The notes beneath the pieces are model-generated. The model made no database searches and was not told the DNA's origin. It saw only the letters and a program-made list of their open reading frames with translations. A DNA stretch of 60,552 nucleotides from Streptosporangium violaceochromogenes (GTDB lineage: Bacteria; Actinomycetota; Actinomycetes; Streptosporangiales; Streptosporangiaceae). The stretch covers positions 1 to 60,552 of the forward strand of contig NZ_BNBB01000034.1 in NCBI RefSeq assembly GCF_014654615.1, in the 5' to 3' direction. Each line of letters begins with the position of its first letter. Positions within the stretch are counted from its first letter, which is position 1. The translations under genes were made by a program, and so were the position numbers. Positions 39,027 through 47,931 of this stretch are shown here, piece by piece.

Positions 39027-41173
39027 CACGACATCCCCGGGAGGAACTGGACAAGCAGATCGATGAACTTGATGCCGGCGAACGGGACCACGATCCCGCC
39101 CAGGCCGTAGAGACAGAGGTTGCGGCCGAGCAGCTTCGAGGCGCTCGACGGCCGGTAGCGGACGCCCCTGAGCGCGAGCGGGATCAGCGCCACGATGACG
39201 ATCGCGTTGAAGATCACCGCGGACAGGATCGCCGACTGCGGACTGGCCAGGCGCATGACGTTCAGCGCCTCCAGCCCGGGGTACACCGCGGCGAACATCG
39301 CCGGGATGATCGCGAAGTACTTCGCGATGTCGTTGGCGATGGAGAACGTGGTCAGCGCTCCCCGGGTGATCAGCAACTGCTTGCCGATCTCCACGATCTC
39401 GATCAGCTTGGTGGGGTTGGAGTCCAGGTCCACCATGTTGCCGGCCTCCTTGGCGGCGGAGGTGCCGGTGTTCATCGCCACCCCGACGTCCGCCTGGGCC
39501 AGCGCGGGCGCGTCGTTGGTGCCGTCACCGGTCATCGCCACCAGCCGGCCCCCCTCCTGCTCCTTGCGGATCAGGGCGAGCTTGTCCTCGGGCGTGGCCT
39601 CGGCCAGGAAGTCGTCCACGCCCGCCTCGTCGGCGATGGCCCGGGCGGTCAGCGGGTTGTCCCCGGTGATCATGACGGTGCGGATGCCCATCCGGCGCAT
39701 CTCGTCGAACCGCTCCCGCATTCCCTGCTTGACCACGTCCTTGAGGTGGATGACGCCGAGCACGCGCGCCCTGCCGTCGGTGATCTCGCCGACCACCAGG
39801 GGCGTGCCGCCGCTGCCGGACACGGCGTCCACGATCGCCCCGACCTCGTCGGTGGGGTGCCCGCCGTTGTCCCTGACCCACTTCATGACGGCGGTCGCGG
39901 CCCCCTTGCGGACCTGGCGGCCGTCCACCTCGACGCCGGACATCCGGGTCTGCGCGGTGAAGGGCACCCACTCGGCGTGGGCGAGCTCGCCGGGCTGCCG
40001 CTCACGCAGGCCGTAGGCCTCCTTGGCGTAGACCACGATCGAGCGCCCCTCCGGCGTCTCGTCCGCCAGGCTCGACAGCTGCGCGGCGGCGGCCAGCTCC
40101 TCCACCGGCACCCCCGGCGCCGGGACGAACTCCGAGGCCTGCCGGTTGCCCAGCGTGATGGTCCCGGTCTTGTCCAGCAGCAGCGTGCCGACATCGCCCG
40201 CGGCCTCGACCGCTCGGCCGCTCATCGCCAGCACGTTGCGCTGCACCAGGCGGTCCATGCCCGCGATGCCGATCGCGCTCAGCAGCGCGCCGATCGTGGT
40301 CGGGATCAGGCAGACCAGCAGCGACACCAGCACGATCCCGGTGACGCCGTCGGCGGTGAGCGCCAGGGAGTCGAGCACGCCGGGGTTCTCGGCCTTGGCG
40401 TAGATCGCCATGGGCTGCATCGTCGCGGTCGCGACCAGGAAGATGATCGTCAGCGCGGCCAGCAGGATGTTCAGCGCGATCTCGTTGGGCGTCTTCTGCC
40501 GGTTGGCGCCCTCGACCAGGGCGATCATCCGGTCGATGAAGCTCTCACCGGGCCGCTGGGTGATCCGCACGACGATCCGGTCGGAGAGCACCTTGGTGCC
40601 TCCGGTGACCGCCGACCTGTCGCCGCCCGACTCGCGGATGACCGGCGCCGACTCCCCCGTGATGGCCGACTCGTCGACGCTGGCGATGCCCTCGACCACG
40701 TCGCCGTCCCCCGGGATGACCTCCCCGGCCTCGACGACGACGAAGTCGCCCTGGGCGAGCTCGGGCGCGCCCACGTCCTCCAGGGCCGGCACGGCGGATC
40801 CCGGCCTCCAGTCCCCCCGGATCCGGCGGGCGACGGTGTCGCGCTTGGCCGCGCGCAGCGTGGCGGCCTGCGCCTTGCCCCGGCCCTCGGCCACCGCCTC
40901 GGCGAGGTTGGCGAAGACCACCGTCAGCCAGAGCCACACCACGACGGCCCAGGCGAAGAACGACGGTTCCGTGATCGCGAGCACGGTGGCGAACACCGCG
41001 CCGATCTCGACGATGAACATCACCGGGTTGCGCCAAAGCGTCACCGGGTTGAGTTTGGCGAAGGCGGCCGGCAGGGAGCGGACGAGCTGCCGGGGGTCGA
41101 GCAGGCCGCCTCCGACCCTGCCGCCCTTCGGCGCGGGGGTACGGCCCGGCGCCTGAAGCGTCTGGGATGACAT
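39026..41173 (-). CDS. kdpB: Potassium-transporting ATPase, catalytic subunit KdpB
   Basis: A 715-aa P-type ATPase. The phosphorylation motif is DKTGTITLGN, the hinge GDGTNDAPALAQADVGVAM, the A-domain motif SAITGESAPV, and the membrane segments include VSLLVCLIPTTIGALL. It hydrolyses ATP to drive K+ taken up by KdpA under K+ starvation. It lies 1 bp from kdpA and overlaps kdpC. No kdpDE sensor/regulator pair is in the window. Confidence 0.97.
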   Translation of the reverse strand: MSSQTLQAPGRTPAPKGGRVGGGLLDPRQLVRSLPAAFAKLNPVTLWRNPVMFIVEIGAVFATVLAITEPSFFAWAVVVWLWLTVVFANLAEAVAEGRGKAQAATLRAAKRDTVARRIRGDWRPGSAVPALEDVGAPELAQGDFVVVEAGEVIPGDGDVVEGIASVDESAITGESAPVIRESGGDRSAVTGGTKVLSDRIVVRITQRPGESFIDRMIALVEGANRQKTPNEIALNILLAALTIIFLVATATMQPMAIYAKAENPGVLDSLALTADGVTGIVLVSLLVCLIPTTIGALLSAIGIAGMDRLVQRNVLAMSGRAVEAAGDVGTLLLDKTGTITLGNRQASEFVPAPGVPVEELAAAAQLSSLADETPEGRSIVVYAKEAYGLRERQPGELAHAEWVPFTAQTRMSGVEVDGRQVRKGAATAVMKWVRDNGGHPTDEVGAIVDAVSGSGGTPLVVGEITDGRARVLGVIHLKDVVKQGMRERFDEMRRMGIRTVMITGDNPLTARAIADEAGVDDFLAEATPEDKLALIRKEQEGGRLVAMTGDGTNDAPALAQADVGVAMNTGTSAAKEAGNMVDLDSNPTKLIEIVEIGKQLLITRGALTTFSIANDIAKYFAIIPAMFAAVYPGLEALNVMRLASPQSAILSAVIFNAIVIVALIPLALRGVRYRPSSASKLLGRNLCLYGLGGIVVPFAGIKFIDLLVQFLPGMS

Positions 41174-41174
41174 G

Positions 41175-42836
41175 TCAGTGGATTCCTTCTGCGAGCGGTC
41201 CCAGCGCCAGGGCGGGGAGGAAGGTCAGCGCGACCAGGATCAGCGTCACGCCGACGACCATGCCGACGAACTGCGGCCGGTGCGTGGGCAGCGTGCCCGC
41301 CGAGGCGGGAACCGGCGACTGCCTGGCGAGGGAACCGGCCAGCGCGAGCACGAACACGATCGGCAGGAAACGGCCGAGGGCCATGCACAGCCCGAGCGCG
41401 ACGTCGTACCACGGGGTGTTGACCGTGAGGCCGCCGAACGCCGAGCCGTTGTTGTTGGAGGCGCTGGTGAAGGCGTACAGCACCTCGGAGAAGCCGTGCG
41501 GGCCGGTGTTGAGCATGCTCGCCCGCTGCTCGGGCGAGCCCATGGCGAAGGCCGTGCCGGTCAGGACCAGCACCGGGGTGACCAGGAAGTACATCGACGC
41601 GAGCTTGATCTCCCTGGCGCCGATCTTCTTGCCCAGGTACTCGGGCGTGCGGCCCACCATCAGCCCGGCGACGAACACGGTGATCACCGCGAGCACCAGC
41701 ATGCCGTACAGGCCCGCGCCCACGCCGCCCGGCGCGACCTCGCCCAGCATCATGTTGAACATCGTGATCATGCCGCCGAGGGCGGTGTAGGAGTCGTGGA
41801 AGGAGTCGACCGCGCCGGTCGAGGTCAGCGTCGTGGCGGCGGCGAAGGCGGCGGAGTCGGCCACCCCGAACCGCACCTCCTTGCCCTCCATCGCCGCGCC
41901 GGTGGCCTGCGGCACGGTGCCGCCGTGGGCCAGTTCGAGCGAGGTCAGCAGCGCGACGCTGATCAGCGCCAGCGTCGCCATGACCGCGGTGATCGCGTAC
42001 CCCTGCCGCCGGTCGCCCACCATCCGGCCGAAGGTGCGGGGCAGCGCGAAGGGGATCACCAGAATCGCGGCGATCTCCAGCCAGTTCGTCCAGCTCACGG
42101 CGTTCTCGAAGGGGTGCGCGGAGTTGGTGTTGTAGAAGCCGCCGCCGTTGGTGCCCAGCTCCTTGATGATCTCCTGGCTGGCGACCGGGCCACCGGTGAT
42201 CGCCTGGGTGCCGCCGGTCAGCGTGGTCACGTCGTGCGGCGCGGCGAAGTTCTGCACCAGCCCGCCCGCCACGAGCGCCAGCGCCCCGACGAAGGCGATC
42301 GGCAGCAGGATCCGCACCGAGCCGCGGACCAGGTCCACCCAGAAGTTGCCCAGCTCCTCGGTCCGCCGGCGGGCGAACCCGCGCACCAGCGCGATCGCCA
42401 CCGCCATGCCGACCGCGGCCGAGACGAAGTTCTGCACCGCCAGCCCCGCCATCTGCACCAGGTGGCCCATCGTGGACTCACCCGAGTAGGACTGCCAGTT
42501 GGTGTTGGTCACGAAGCTGACCGCGGTGTTCCAGGCCACGTGGTCGGTGACCGGGGCCATGCCCAGCGAGAGGAACAGCTTGTCCTGCAGCCGCTGCAGG
42601 CCGTACAGGAAGAGGATGGAGATCGCGGAGAACGCCAGGAGGCTACGGGCGTAGACGCTCCATCGCTGCTCGGCGTCCGGCCGCACCCCGATCAGCCGGT
42701 AGATCACCCGCTCGATCCCCAGGTGCCGGGCACCGCTGTAGACCCGGTACATGTAGTCGCCCAGCGGCCGGTGCGTCAGGACCAGGAAGGCGATGAGGGA
42801 TAGGATGAACAGGATCCCGGCGGTGGTCGGTGACAT
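41175..42836 (-). CDS. kdpA: Potassium-transporting ATPase, K+-binding subunit KdpA
   Basis: A 553-aa channel-like subunit with about ten transmembrane helices. Selectivity-filter-like segments include FVTNTNWQSYSGESTMGHLVQ and ELGTNGGGFYNTNSAHPFENAV, and SASNNNGSAFGG near the C-terminus. The ATG at 42836 (MSPTTAGILFILSLIAFL) overlaps the kdpF stop as TGATG. It takes up K+ for transfer through KdpB. Confidence 0.97.
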   Translation of the reverse strand: MSPTTAGILFILSLIAFLVLTHRPLGDYMYRVYSGARHLGIERVIYRLIGVRPDAEQRWSVYARSLLAFSAISILFLYGLQRLQDKLFLSLGMAPVTDHVAWNTAVSFVTNTNWQSYSGESTMGHLVQMAGLAVQNFVSAAVGMAVAIALVRGFARRRTEELGNFWVDLVRGSVRILLPIAFVGALALVAGGLVQNFAAPHDVTTLTGGTQAITGGPVASQEIIKELGTNGGGFYNTNSAHPFENAVSWTNWLEIAAILVIPFALPRTFGRMVGDRRQGYAITAVMATLALISVALLTSLELAHGGTVPQATGAAMEGKEVRFGVADSAAFAAATTLTSTGAVDSFHDSYTALGGMITMFNMMLGEVAPGGVGAGLYGMLVLAVITVFVAGLMVGRTPEYLGKKIGAREIKLASMYFLVTPVLVLTGTAFAMGSPEQRASMLNTGPHGFSEVLYAFTSASNNNGSAFGGLTVNTPWYDVALGLCMALGRFLPIVFVLALAGSLARQSPVPASAGTLPTHRPQFVGMVVGVTLILVALTFLPALALGPLAEGIH

Positions 42837-42925
42837 CAGAAGCGCTCCGGGAACAGCAGGGCGGCGACCATGAAGACCACCAGACCGACGACCACGACCA
42901 GACCGATGGCGTTGACGGCGCTCAC
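42836..42925 (-). CDS. kdpF: KdpF micro-subunit
   Basis: A 29-aa single-helix protein from GTG: VSAVNAIGLVVVVGLVVFMVAALLFPERF. The LLFPERF ending is characteristic of KdpF. It stabilises the KdpABC complex in the membrane. Its stop overlaps kdpA (TGATG) and its GTG overlaps the preceding micro-ORF stop (GTGA). Confidence 0.88.
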   Translation of the reverse strand: MSAVNAIGLVVVVGLVVFMVAALLFPERF

Positions 42926-43005
42926 AACCGTTCCACCGCCTTGACGACAAGCCCGACGACCGCGAATACGGCGATCGTCAGGGCGACGAAGATGACGTCG
43001 GCCAT
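42922..43005 (-). CDS. Second membrane micro-protein of the kdp operon
   Basis: A 27-aa single-helix peptide (MADVIFVALTIAVFAVVGLV, then VKAVERL) with GGAG 5 nt before the ATG. It overlaps kdpF by four bases (GTGA), so it is the first gene of the kdp operon. Similar-looking micro-ORFs ahead of kdpF occur in other actinomycetes, from memory. It may be an extra Kdp subunit; function untested as far as I know. Confidence 0.7.
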   Translation of the reverse strand: MADVIFVALTIAVFAVVGLVVKAVERL

Positions 43006-43130
43006 CCCCACTCCTTGATCGGACAATGTTCTCGCCACTTCTGGACAGCGGCGCAACAGCAGCAAATCGCAAGTTTTCCTGCATAAGGCGACCCTTGACG
43101 CGTTCCATACGATCGAACGCCAAGGTTTGA

Positions 43131-43146
43131 CGCCGTATCTACGGCG
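43131..43146. promoter_or_regulatory. Inverted repeat upstream of the kdp operon
   Basis: CGCCGTA-TC-TACGGCG, a 7-bp perfect palindrome 126 bp before the first kdp gene. It is a candidate operator for the K+-responsive regulator; the assignment is inference from position. Confidence 0.35.
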
Positions 43147-43254
43147 CGACGTACACGGGGGATCCCCTTGACGCGCCGTTTCCGGCCGCCGGGGGCGCCG
43201 TGCCCGGCGGCCCCCGGATTCCGCGGCCCCACTCCCCCGCGGGCACCGCCCGAC

Positions 43255-43296
43255 ACGTGCCCCCTTCGCGGCCGGCCGGCCGCGAAGGGGGCACGT
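43255..43296. terminator. 42-nt perfect palindrome
   Basis: The two 21-nt halves (starting ACGTGCCCCCTTCGCG) are perfect inverted copies with no spacer. It begins directly at the stop codon of the SAV_915-like gene and would fold into a 19-bp or longer hairpin terminating that transcript just upstream of the kdp promoter region. Confidence 0.75.
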
Positions 43297-43577
43297 CAGG
43301 CCACCCGCAGCCGCGGGTTCCGTCTCCGCGCGACGGTCGTGGGGTCGACCACGATCCCGGCGACGTCCAGTCCCTCGATCATCCCGCGCAGCGCGGGCTC
43401 GCTGAGCCACGTCCACGCGTGGCCGTCGCCGAGCACCTGGGCGAGGCGGTCCCGCGAGGTGAACGCCACCGCCGTCCGCCGTCCCGCCGGGGTCCGGAAG
43501 AGGCGGAGGGCGAGGGTCCCCGCGCCCGGCCGGACCGGGACCAGCAACGGGGGGTCACTCCTGCGCGGGACGTCCAT
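43296..43577 (-). CDS. SAV_915-like small protein
   Basis: A 93-aa cytoplasmic protein (MDVPRRSDPPLLVPVRPGAG...). The pattern LRLFRTPAGRRTAVAFTSRDRLAQVLG, then WTWLSEPALRGMIEGLDVAGIVVDP, resembles the SAV_915 family and related SseB-like proteins widespread in streptomycetes; function unknown. GGAGGAG precedes the ATG by 4 nt. Its stop codon merges with the 42-nt palindrome. Confidence 0.72.
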   Translation of the reverse strand: MDVPRRSDPPLLVPVRPGAGTLALRLFRTPAGRRTAVAFTSRDRLAQVLGDGHAWTWLSEPALRGMIEGLDVAGIVVDPTTVARRRNPRLRVA

Positions 43578-44265
43578 GCGCTCCTCCTGCTGTCGTGACG
43601 GAACCGGACGGCCTGTACGCGGGGGACGCTACGACCCGCCGGGGCCGGGGGAGGCGATCCGGACGCGATTCCGGTGCCCTCGCGGCCTTCTCCGACGGCT
43701 CCTTGACGGCCGGCCGCCGGGGGCGATCCGGCCCGGCCCCGTGGCCGCGGCATCGGCGGGAGCGCGACATGCCTGAATTGTGATTCACCTCCGGAAAGAG
43801 ATCAATACATTCCATATCTGTTCTGTCCGGCCCGCCGTCCCGGTGGGTACCCGTAACGGCCGTCCGGCGAATTCCGGTCACGGGGCCGGCCGGGAAAAAC
43901 GGCCTTCCCGGAAAACGCCGCCCTGCGCGGAGGCGCACGGCGGCGCGACCGTCTCCGCCCGCGATCCAGGACACCGGCGAATCAACCCGCCCCGCGAAAG
44001 ATCAAACTCCCCGTCAAGCTTTACGACATATCGCATATATCGGATAGCTCAAAAGAGGCGGTGACCGGTGCCGGAGCACCCGGACATCCCAACCAGGGAG
44101 AACGCTCGAAAAACCCCAGCCCTATTACGCTGTTTCGGCCAGGCTGAATCCCGCTCGTCCTGGCGAAACGCACGTGATGTCATCCCATCGGGAACCCCGG
44201 AAACTCCCATCCCGTTACGGTATACAAATAAAGGACATCCCCCATTCGCCGGAGCCGATGAATCC
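43578..44265. other. Divergent intergenic region, SAV_915-like / pseudo-ABC operon
   Basis: About 690 bp with no recognisable gene. AT-rich blocks around 43780-43830 and 44020-44060, and a TATACAAATAAA stretch at 44221-44232. A frame open from 44068 joins the pseudo-ABC gene, but its first 66 codons do not look like an ABC protein. Confidence 0.45.
44191..44216 (+). promoter_or_regulatory. Candidate ECF-sigma promoter
   Basis: GGAAC at 44191-44195 followed after 17 nt by CGTT at 44213-44216, the -35/-10 spacing of extracytoplasmic-function sigma promoters, about 50 bp before the pseudo-ABC start. Suggests envelope-stress control; motif match only. Confidence 0.35.
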
Positions 44266-44910
44266 GTGTCCGGACTGCACCTCGAAGTGGACCGCCTGTC
44301 GTGGAACAACGGCGGGGACCGCCGCACCCTGAAACCCGATCGCCTGTTCGTCGGAGCCGGAGAGACCGCGGTCGTGCTGGCGGGCGACGCCGCCGACGCC
44401 GACGCCTTCGGCGACGTCCTGCTGGGGCAGACCTGGCCCCTCACCGGAAAGATCCGCATCTCCGGCCGCGAGGTCACCTCGCTGCCCTGTGAGGAGCGCG
44501 GCATCGCCCTGGTACCCGCCGGAGGCGGTCTCCTCCCCCACCTGACGATCGAGCAGAACATCGGCTTCGGGGTGCGCGGAGGCCGTACGGAGGAGTTCCG
44601 CAGAGGGCAGGTCAGATATGTCGCCGGGAGGCTGAACCTCCGCGGCGCCCTCACCCTGCGCCCCCACGACCTCTCCCCCGACGAAAGGCTCCGGGTGGCG
44701 CTGGCCCGGGCGATGTGCCACTGGCAGGCCGCCGGAGCCGTGATCGTCGAGGACCACACCGGCCACACCCCCTGCCACGCGGCGGTGAGCGAGAGCCTGA
44801 AGGCCTATCCCGACCTGCCGGTCCTGGTGGTGAGCGACGACAGGCACCGCGTCGAGACCCTCCACTCCCCCACGGCCTCCTGGGAGATCGTCAATGCCGA
44901 TGAATCGTAG
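44266..44910 (+). CDS. Pseudo-ATPase derived from an ABC importer ATP-binding protein
   Basis: A 214-aa protein from GTG 44266 (GGAG 11 nt upstream). It aligns by eye along an ABC ATPase of the sugar-importer type but lacks every catalytic motif. The Walker A region is AGDAADADAFGDVLL (no GxGKS). The Q-loop region is ALVPAGGGLLPHLTIEQNIGFGV (no Gln). The signature is DLSPDERLRVALARAM instead of LSGGQ. Walker B is AVIVEDHTG (no DEP), and the switch is VSDDRH instead of a THD-like motif. It probably cannot hydrolyse ATP and may be a structural or sensory partner of the permease. Its 3' end overlaps the lipoprotein gene by 17 nt. Confidence 0.72.
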   Translation: MSGLHLEVDRLSWNNGGDRRTLKPDRLFVGAGETAVVLAGDAADADAFGDVLLGQTWPLTGKIRISGREVTSLPCEERGIALVPAGGGLLPHLTIEQNIGFGVRGGRTEEFRRGQVRYVAGRLNLRGALTLRPHDLSPDERLRVALARAMCHWQAAGAVIVEDHTGHTPCHAAVSESLKAYPDLPVLVVSDDRHRVETLHSPTASWEIVNADES

Positions 44911-46204
44911 GCGGACCCTTGCCGCGCTGTCGGGCCTGGCCGCGGCGGCGCTCACCGGATGCGCCGAGCCCCCGCTGCGCGTCGCGGTGGTGTGGAGCGG
45001 CTGGGAGCTGAGCCGGTTCCGCGAGGTCCTGAACGGCCGCGAGACGCTGAGGGACCTCGACATCGTCGTCCACTCCGCCGGAGACGACATCGCCACCCTC
45101 CTGACGAACCGGACGGTCGCCTCGGCCGTTCCCGACGTGGCGATCGTGTCACAGCCGGGCCTGCTGCAGGATCCCGCCGTCGGCGACCTGCTGCAGACCG
45201 TTCCCTCCCTGGACCCCCTCCCCTGGCAAAACCTCGTGCGGCGCGAGGCGGTGGGCCCCGTCGGCCACGGGACGGACGCCCCGATCAAGGGGGTCTGGTT
45301 CAAGGCGGCCCACAAGTCGCTGATCTGGCACCGGGCGGGGACCGTCCCGGTGCCGTCCACCGACTGGGGCGAGTGGGTGGAGCAGTGCCGGTCCCTGGCG
45401 AGCAGGGGGAAGGCGCCGTTGTCCATCGCGGCCGGCGACGGCTGGACGCTCACCGACTGGTTCGAGAACGTCCTTCTCGGGATCGACGAGACGGCCTACC
45501 ACACCCTGCGCCGCGATCCGGACGCCTGGAGCGGTCCCTCCGTCCAGAAGGCGCTCACCCGCCTGGCCGATCTGTGGTCCATCGAGGGCCTCGTCCCCGG
45601 CGGGGGCAGGCGGGCGCTGACCCTGCAGTTCCACGACGCGGTCCTCGACGTCTTCCGCCATCACCGCGCGGCCATGGTCGCCGCCCCCGACTTCGCCTGG
45701 CCCGTCATCAGGGGCCACTGCCCGGCCGAGCACCCCGCGCCGACACGCTTTCCCTGGCCCCAGCGGGACGACAAGGGCGCGGGGAGGCGTCCTCCCCCTC
45801 CCGTGCTGGTCGGCGGAGACGTCGTCGTGGCGCTCCGATCAGGCGGAAAGCGGGCCCTGCGGTTCGTGGAGTGGCTCACCGGGCCCGACGCCACCAAGCA
45901 GATGGGGAGATGGGCGGGCCGGGGCGGATTCCTGTCGGTCAGGCCCGCCGTCGACGCCTACCCCGCCCCCCTGCGCGCGCTGGCCGCGGAACTGCGCCCC
46001 CCGACCAACCCGATCACCCCGATCGCCTTCGACCTCTCCGACCGCCTTGAGGGGAGCCTGGCCGGCGGGAACGGCAGGGGCCTGTGGCGGGTGCTGACCG
46101 AGCTGTTCACCCGGGTCGCCGTCGACGGGCGGCCATCCGACGAGGCGGTGCGGCACGCCACGGCCGCCGTGAAGACCCTCGCCGCGCGGGGGCGGCCGCG
46201 ATGA
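44894..46204 (+). CDS. Extracellular solute-binding lipoprotein
   Basis: A 436-aa protein with a lipoprotein signal MPMNRRRTLAALSGLAAAALTGC; the lipobox LTGC makes C23 the lipidated residue, and the NRRRTLAAL start could use the Tat route. The mature part resembles family-1 sugar-binding proteins: DVAIVSQPGLL, LIWHRAGTVPVPSTDWGEW, FHDAVLDVFRHHRAAMVAAPDFAWPV, and a C-terminal FVEWLTGPDATKQMGRWAGRGGFLSV. It would sit on the outer membrane face and present a ligand to the fused permease. It overlaps both neighbours (ATGA at its 3' end). Confidence 0.85.
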   Translation: MPMNRRRTLAALSGLAAAALTGCAEPPLRVAVVWSGWELSRFREVLNGRETLRDLDIVVHSAGDDIATLLTNRTVASAVPDVAIVSQPGLLQDPAVGDLLQTVPSLDPLPWQNLVRREAVGPVGHGTDAPIKGVWFKAAHKSLIWHRAGTVPVPSTDWGEWVEQCRSLASRGKAPLSIAAGDGWTLTDWFENVLLGIDETAYHTLRRDPDAWSGPSVQKALTRLADLWSIEGLVPGGGRRALTLQFHDAVLDVFRHHRAAMVAAPDFAWPVIRGHCPAEHPAPTRFPWPQRDDKGAGRRPPPPVLVGGDVVVALRSGGKRALRFVEWLTGPDATKQMGRWAGRGGFLSVRPAVDAYPAPLRALAAELRPPTNPITPIAFDLSDRLEGSLAGGNGRGLWRVLTELFTRVAVDGRPSDEAVRHATAAVKTLAARGRPR

Positions 46205-47931
46205 GGCCCCAGGACGCCCTCCTCTTCGAGGCGACGCCGCGTCACGACCTGCGAGCGCCGGCCAGGTGGCACGGCCGCGGGCGGTGGAGCGCCTGGGGAT
46301 ACCTGCTGCCGGCGACCGCGCTCACGACCGTCCTGCTGCTGGTGCCGCTGGCCAGGACCGTGGTGCGCAGCCTGACCGCCCAGGACGGCCCGGCCAACTA
46401 CGCGAAGGTCATGGCCGACGGGGAGGTCGGCGTCTGGCCGGCCCTGCTGAACAGCGCCGTCTGGCTGCTTCTGGCGCTGGTGGTCTGCGCGCTCGGGCTC
46501 GGGCTCGCCTGGCTCGCCCGGGACGTGGGTCCCCGCCCGAAGGCGCTGCTGCTTGGCGTGCTCACGCTGCCCACGGTCACCTCCCCGCTGACGGCGGGGG
46601 TCGCCTTCCGCCTGATCTTCGACCTCGCCCCCCGGGGCACGGCCAACGCCCTGCTGCCCGAGGAGGTCCTCTTCCTCGGTCCCGGCTGGATCTGGCTGGT
46701 GCTGGGCCTGGCCTTCGCCTGGCAGTGGACGGGCCTCGCCTTCCTCGTCTTCCACGTGGGCCTGGCCAACGTGCCGAAGAACCTGCTGCGGATGGGGCGC
46801 GTCTTCGGCGCCGGGAGACTCCGCCGCCTGCGCGCGGTGGTGGCCCCGGCACTGTTCCCGACGGCGGCACTGGTGATGCTGATCGTGCTCACCGCCGGTG
46901 TCCGCGTGTTCGACCTGATCCTGGTGGGCGCGCCGGGCTCGATCCAGGCCGAGGTGGACGTGGCGGGGCTGTTCTGGTGGCGCCACCAGGGCGACCTCGG
47001 AGAGGGCCGGTCGGCGGCGCTGGCGGTGACGCTGTTCGCGATGGCCGCCACGGTGGCGCTGCTCGTCCTGTGGCGGCTGCGCCGTGACTGGCCGGAGGCG
47101 GGGCGGCGGCCCGGGCCCGAGCCCCCGGCGCCCCGGCGCACCCGCGCGTCCCTGCGCGTCATGACCGCCGCGGTGACCGTGCTCTGGGCCCTCCCCTTCG
47201 CCCTGCTGCTCCTCACCTCCTTCCGCTCCCCGGAGGCGGCGGCCACGTCCGGGTGGTGGACGGGAGGGTACGGGCCGGCGGGATCGTACGGCGAGGCGTT
47301 CGGCGACACCTCCTTCGCCGGCGCCCTGGCGTCCACGGCCCAGCGCGGGCTGCTGACCGCCGTCGTCACCGTGCTGGTGGTGGTGCCCGCGGCCTACGCG
47401 CTGACGCACGAGCGGCTGCCCCGCCGTACGCGGCGGCTCGTCGCGGCGGCGGTGGTCCTGCTGGCGGTGCTGCCTTTCCAGGTGGCGGCCAGGCCCCTGG
47501 GGGAGACGCTGAACACCTGGCTGGGCAGCACCGTGGTCCTGAGTTTCGTGCACGCCGCGCTGGTGCTGCCCCTGGGGGTGCTGCTGCTGCGCAACGCCTT
47601 CACCTCGGTGCCCCGGCCGGTGGTGCTGCGCCCCCTCGCCCAGGGCCGCTCCGCGCTGTTGCGGGTGATGGCCGAGTGCGGCCCCGCGGTGGTGACGGTG
47701 GCGGTGATCGCGTTCGTGCTCGCCTGGAACGACCTGGTGGTGGGCCTGCTGCTGAACTGGCCGGCGGCGAACCAGGCACCGCTGGTCATGCTGCAGCAGT
47801 CGCGGCAGTTCGCGACCTCGGCCGGGGCGCTGGCGGCCCAGGGGGTCGTGCTCACCGCCGTCCCCGCCCTGCTGCTGCTCGCGACCGGCGGGTGGCTGAT
47901 CCGAGGACTGACGCAAGGGGTCCGCAGATGA
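46201..47931 (+). CDS. Fused MalF/MalG-like ABC permease
   Basis: A 576-aa membrane protein in which two importer permease domains are joined in one chain. The first half (about 1-290) has TM1 near 32-52 and a coupling-helix-like segment FGAGRLRRLRAVVAPALFP. The second half (about 315-576) begins at TAAVTVLWALPFALLLLTSF, with a weaker EAA loop. A charged Pro-rich linker (RPGPEPPAPRRTR) connects them. Carbohydrate importers normally encode these as separate proteins. Start and stop both overlap neighbours by ATGA. Whether it transports anything is doubtful, given the ATPase relic upstream. Confidence 0.85.
   Translation: MRPQDALLFEATPRHDLRAPARWHGRGRWSAWGYLLPATALTTVLLLVPLARTVVRSLTAQDGPANYAKVMADGEVGVWPALLNSAVWLLLALVVCALGLGLAWLARDVGPRPKALLLGVLTLPTVTSPLTAGVAFRLIFDLAPRGTANALLPEEVLFLGPGWIWLVLGLAFAWQWTGLAFLVFHVGLANVPKNLLRMGRVFGAGRLRRLRAVVAPALFPTAALVMLIVLTAGVRVFDLILVGAPGSIQAEVDVAGLFWWRHQGDLGEGRSAALAVTLFAMAATVALLVLWRLRRDWPEAGRRPGPEPPAPRRTRASLRVMTAAVTVLWALPFALLLLTSFRSPEAAATSGWWTGGYGPAGSYGEAFGDTSFAGALASTAQRGLLTAVVTVLVVVPAAYALTHERLPRRTRRLVAAAVVLLAVLPFQVAARPLGETLNTWLGSTVVLSFVHAALVLPLGVLLLRNAFTSVPRPVVLRPLAQGRSALLRVMAECGPAVVTVAVIAFVLAWNDLVVGLLLNWPAANQAPLVMLQQSRQFATSAGALAAQGVVLTAVPALLLLATGGWLIRGLTQGVRR

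Noticed and set aside
43006..43130. A ydaO-type c-di-AMP riboswitch before kdp
   Set aside because: I could not find the conserved riboswitch core on the minus strand; only a short inverted repeat is visible.
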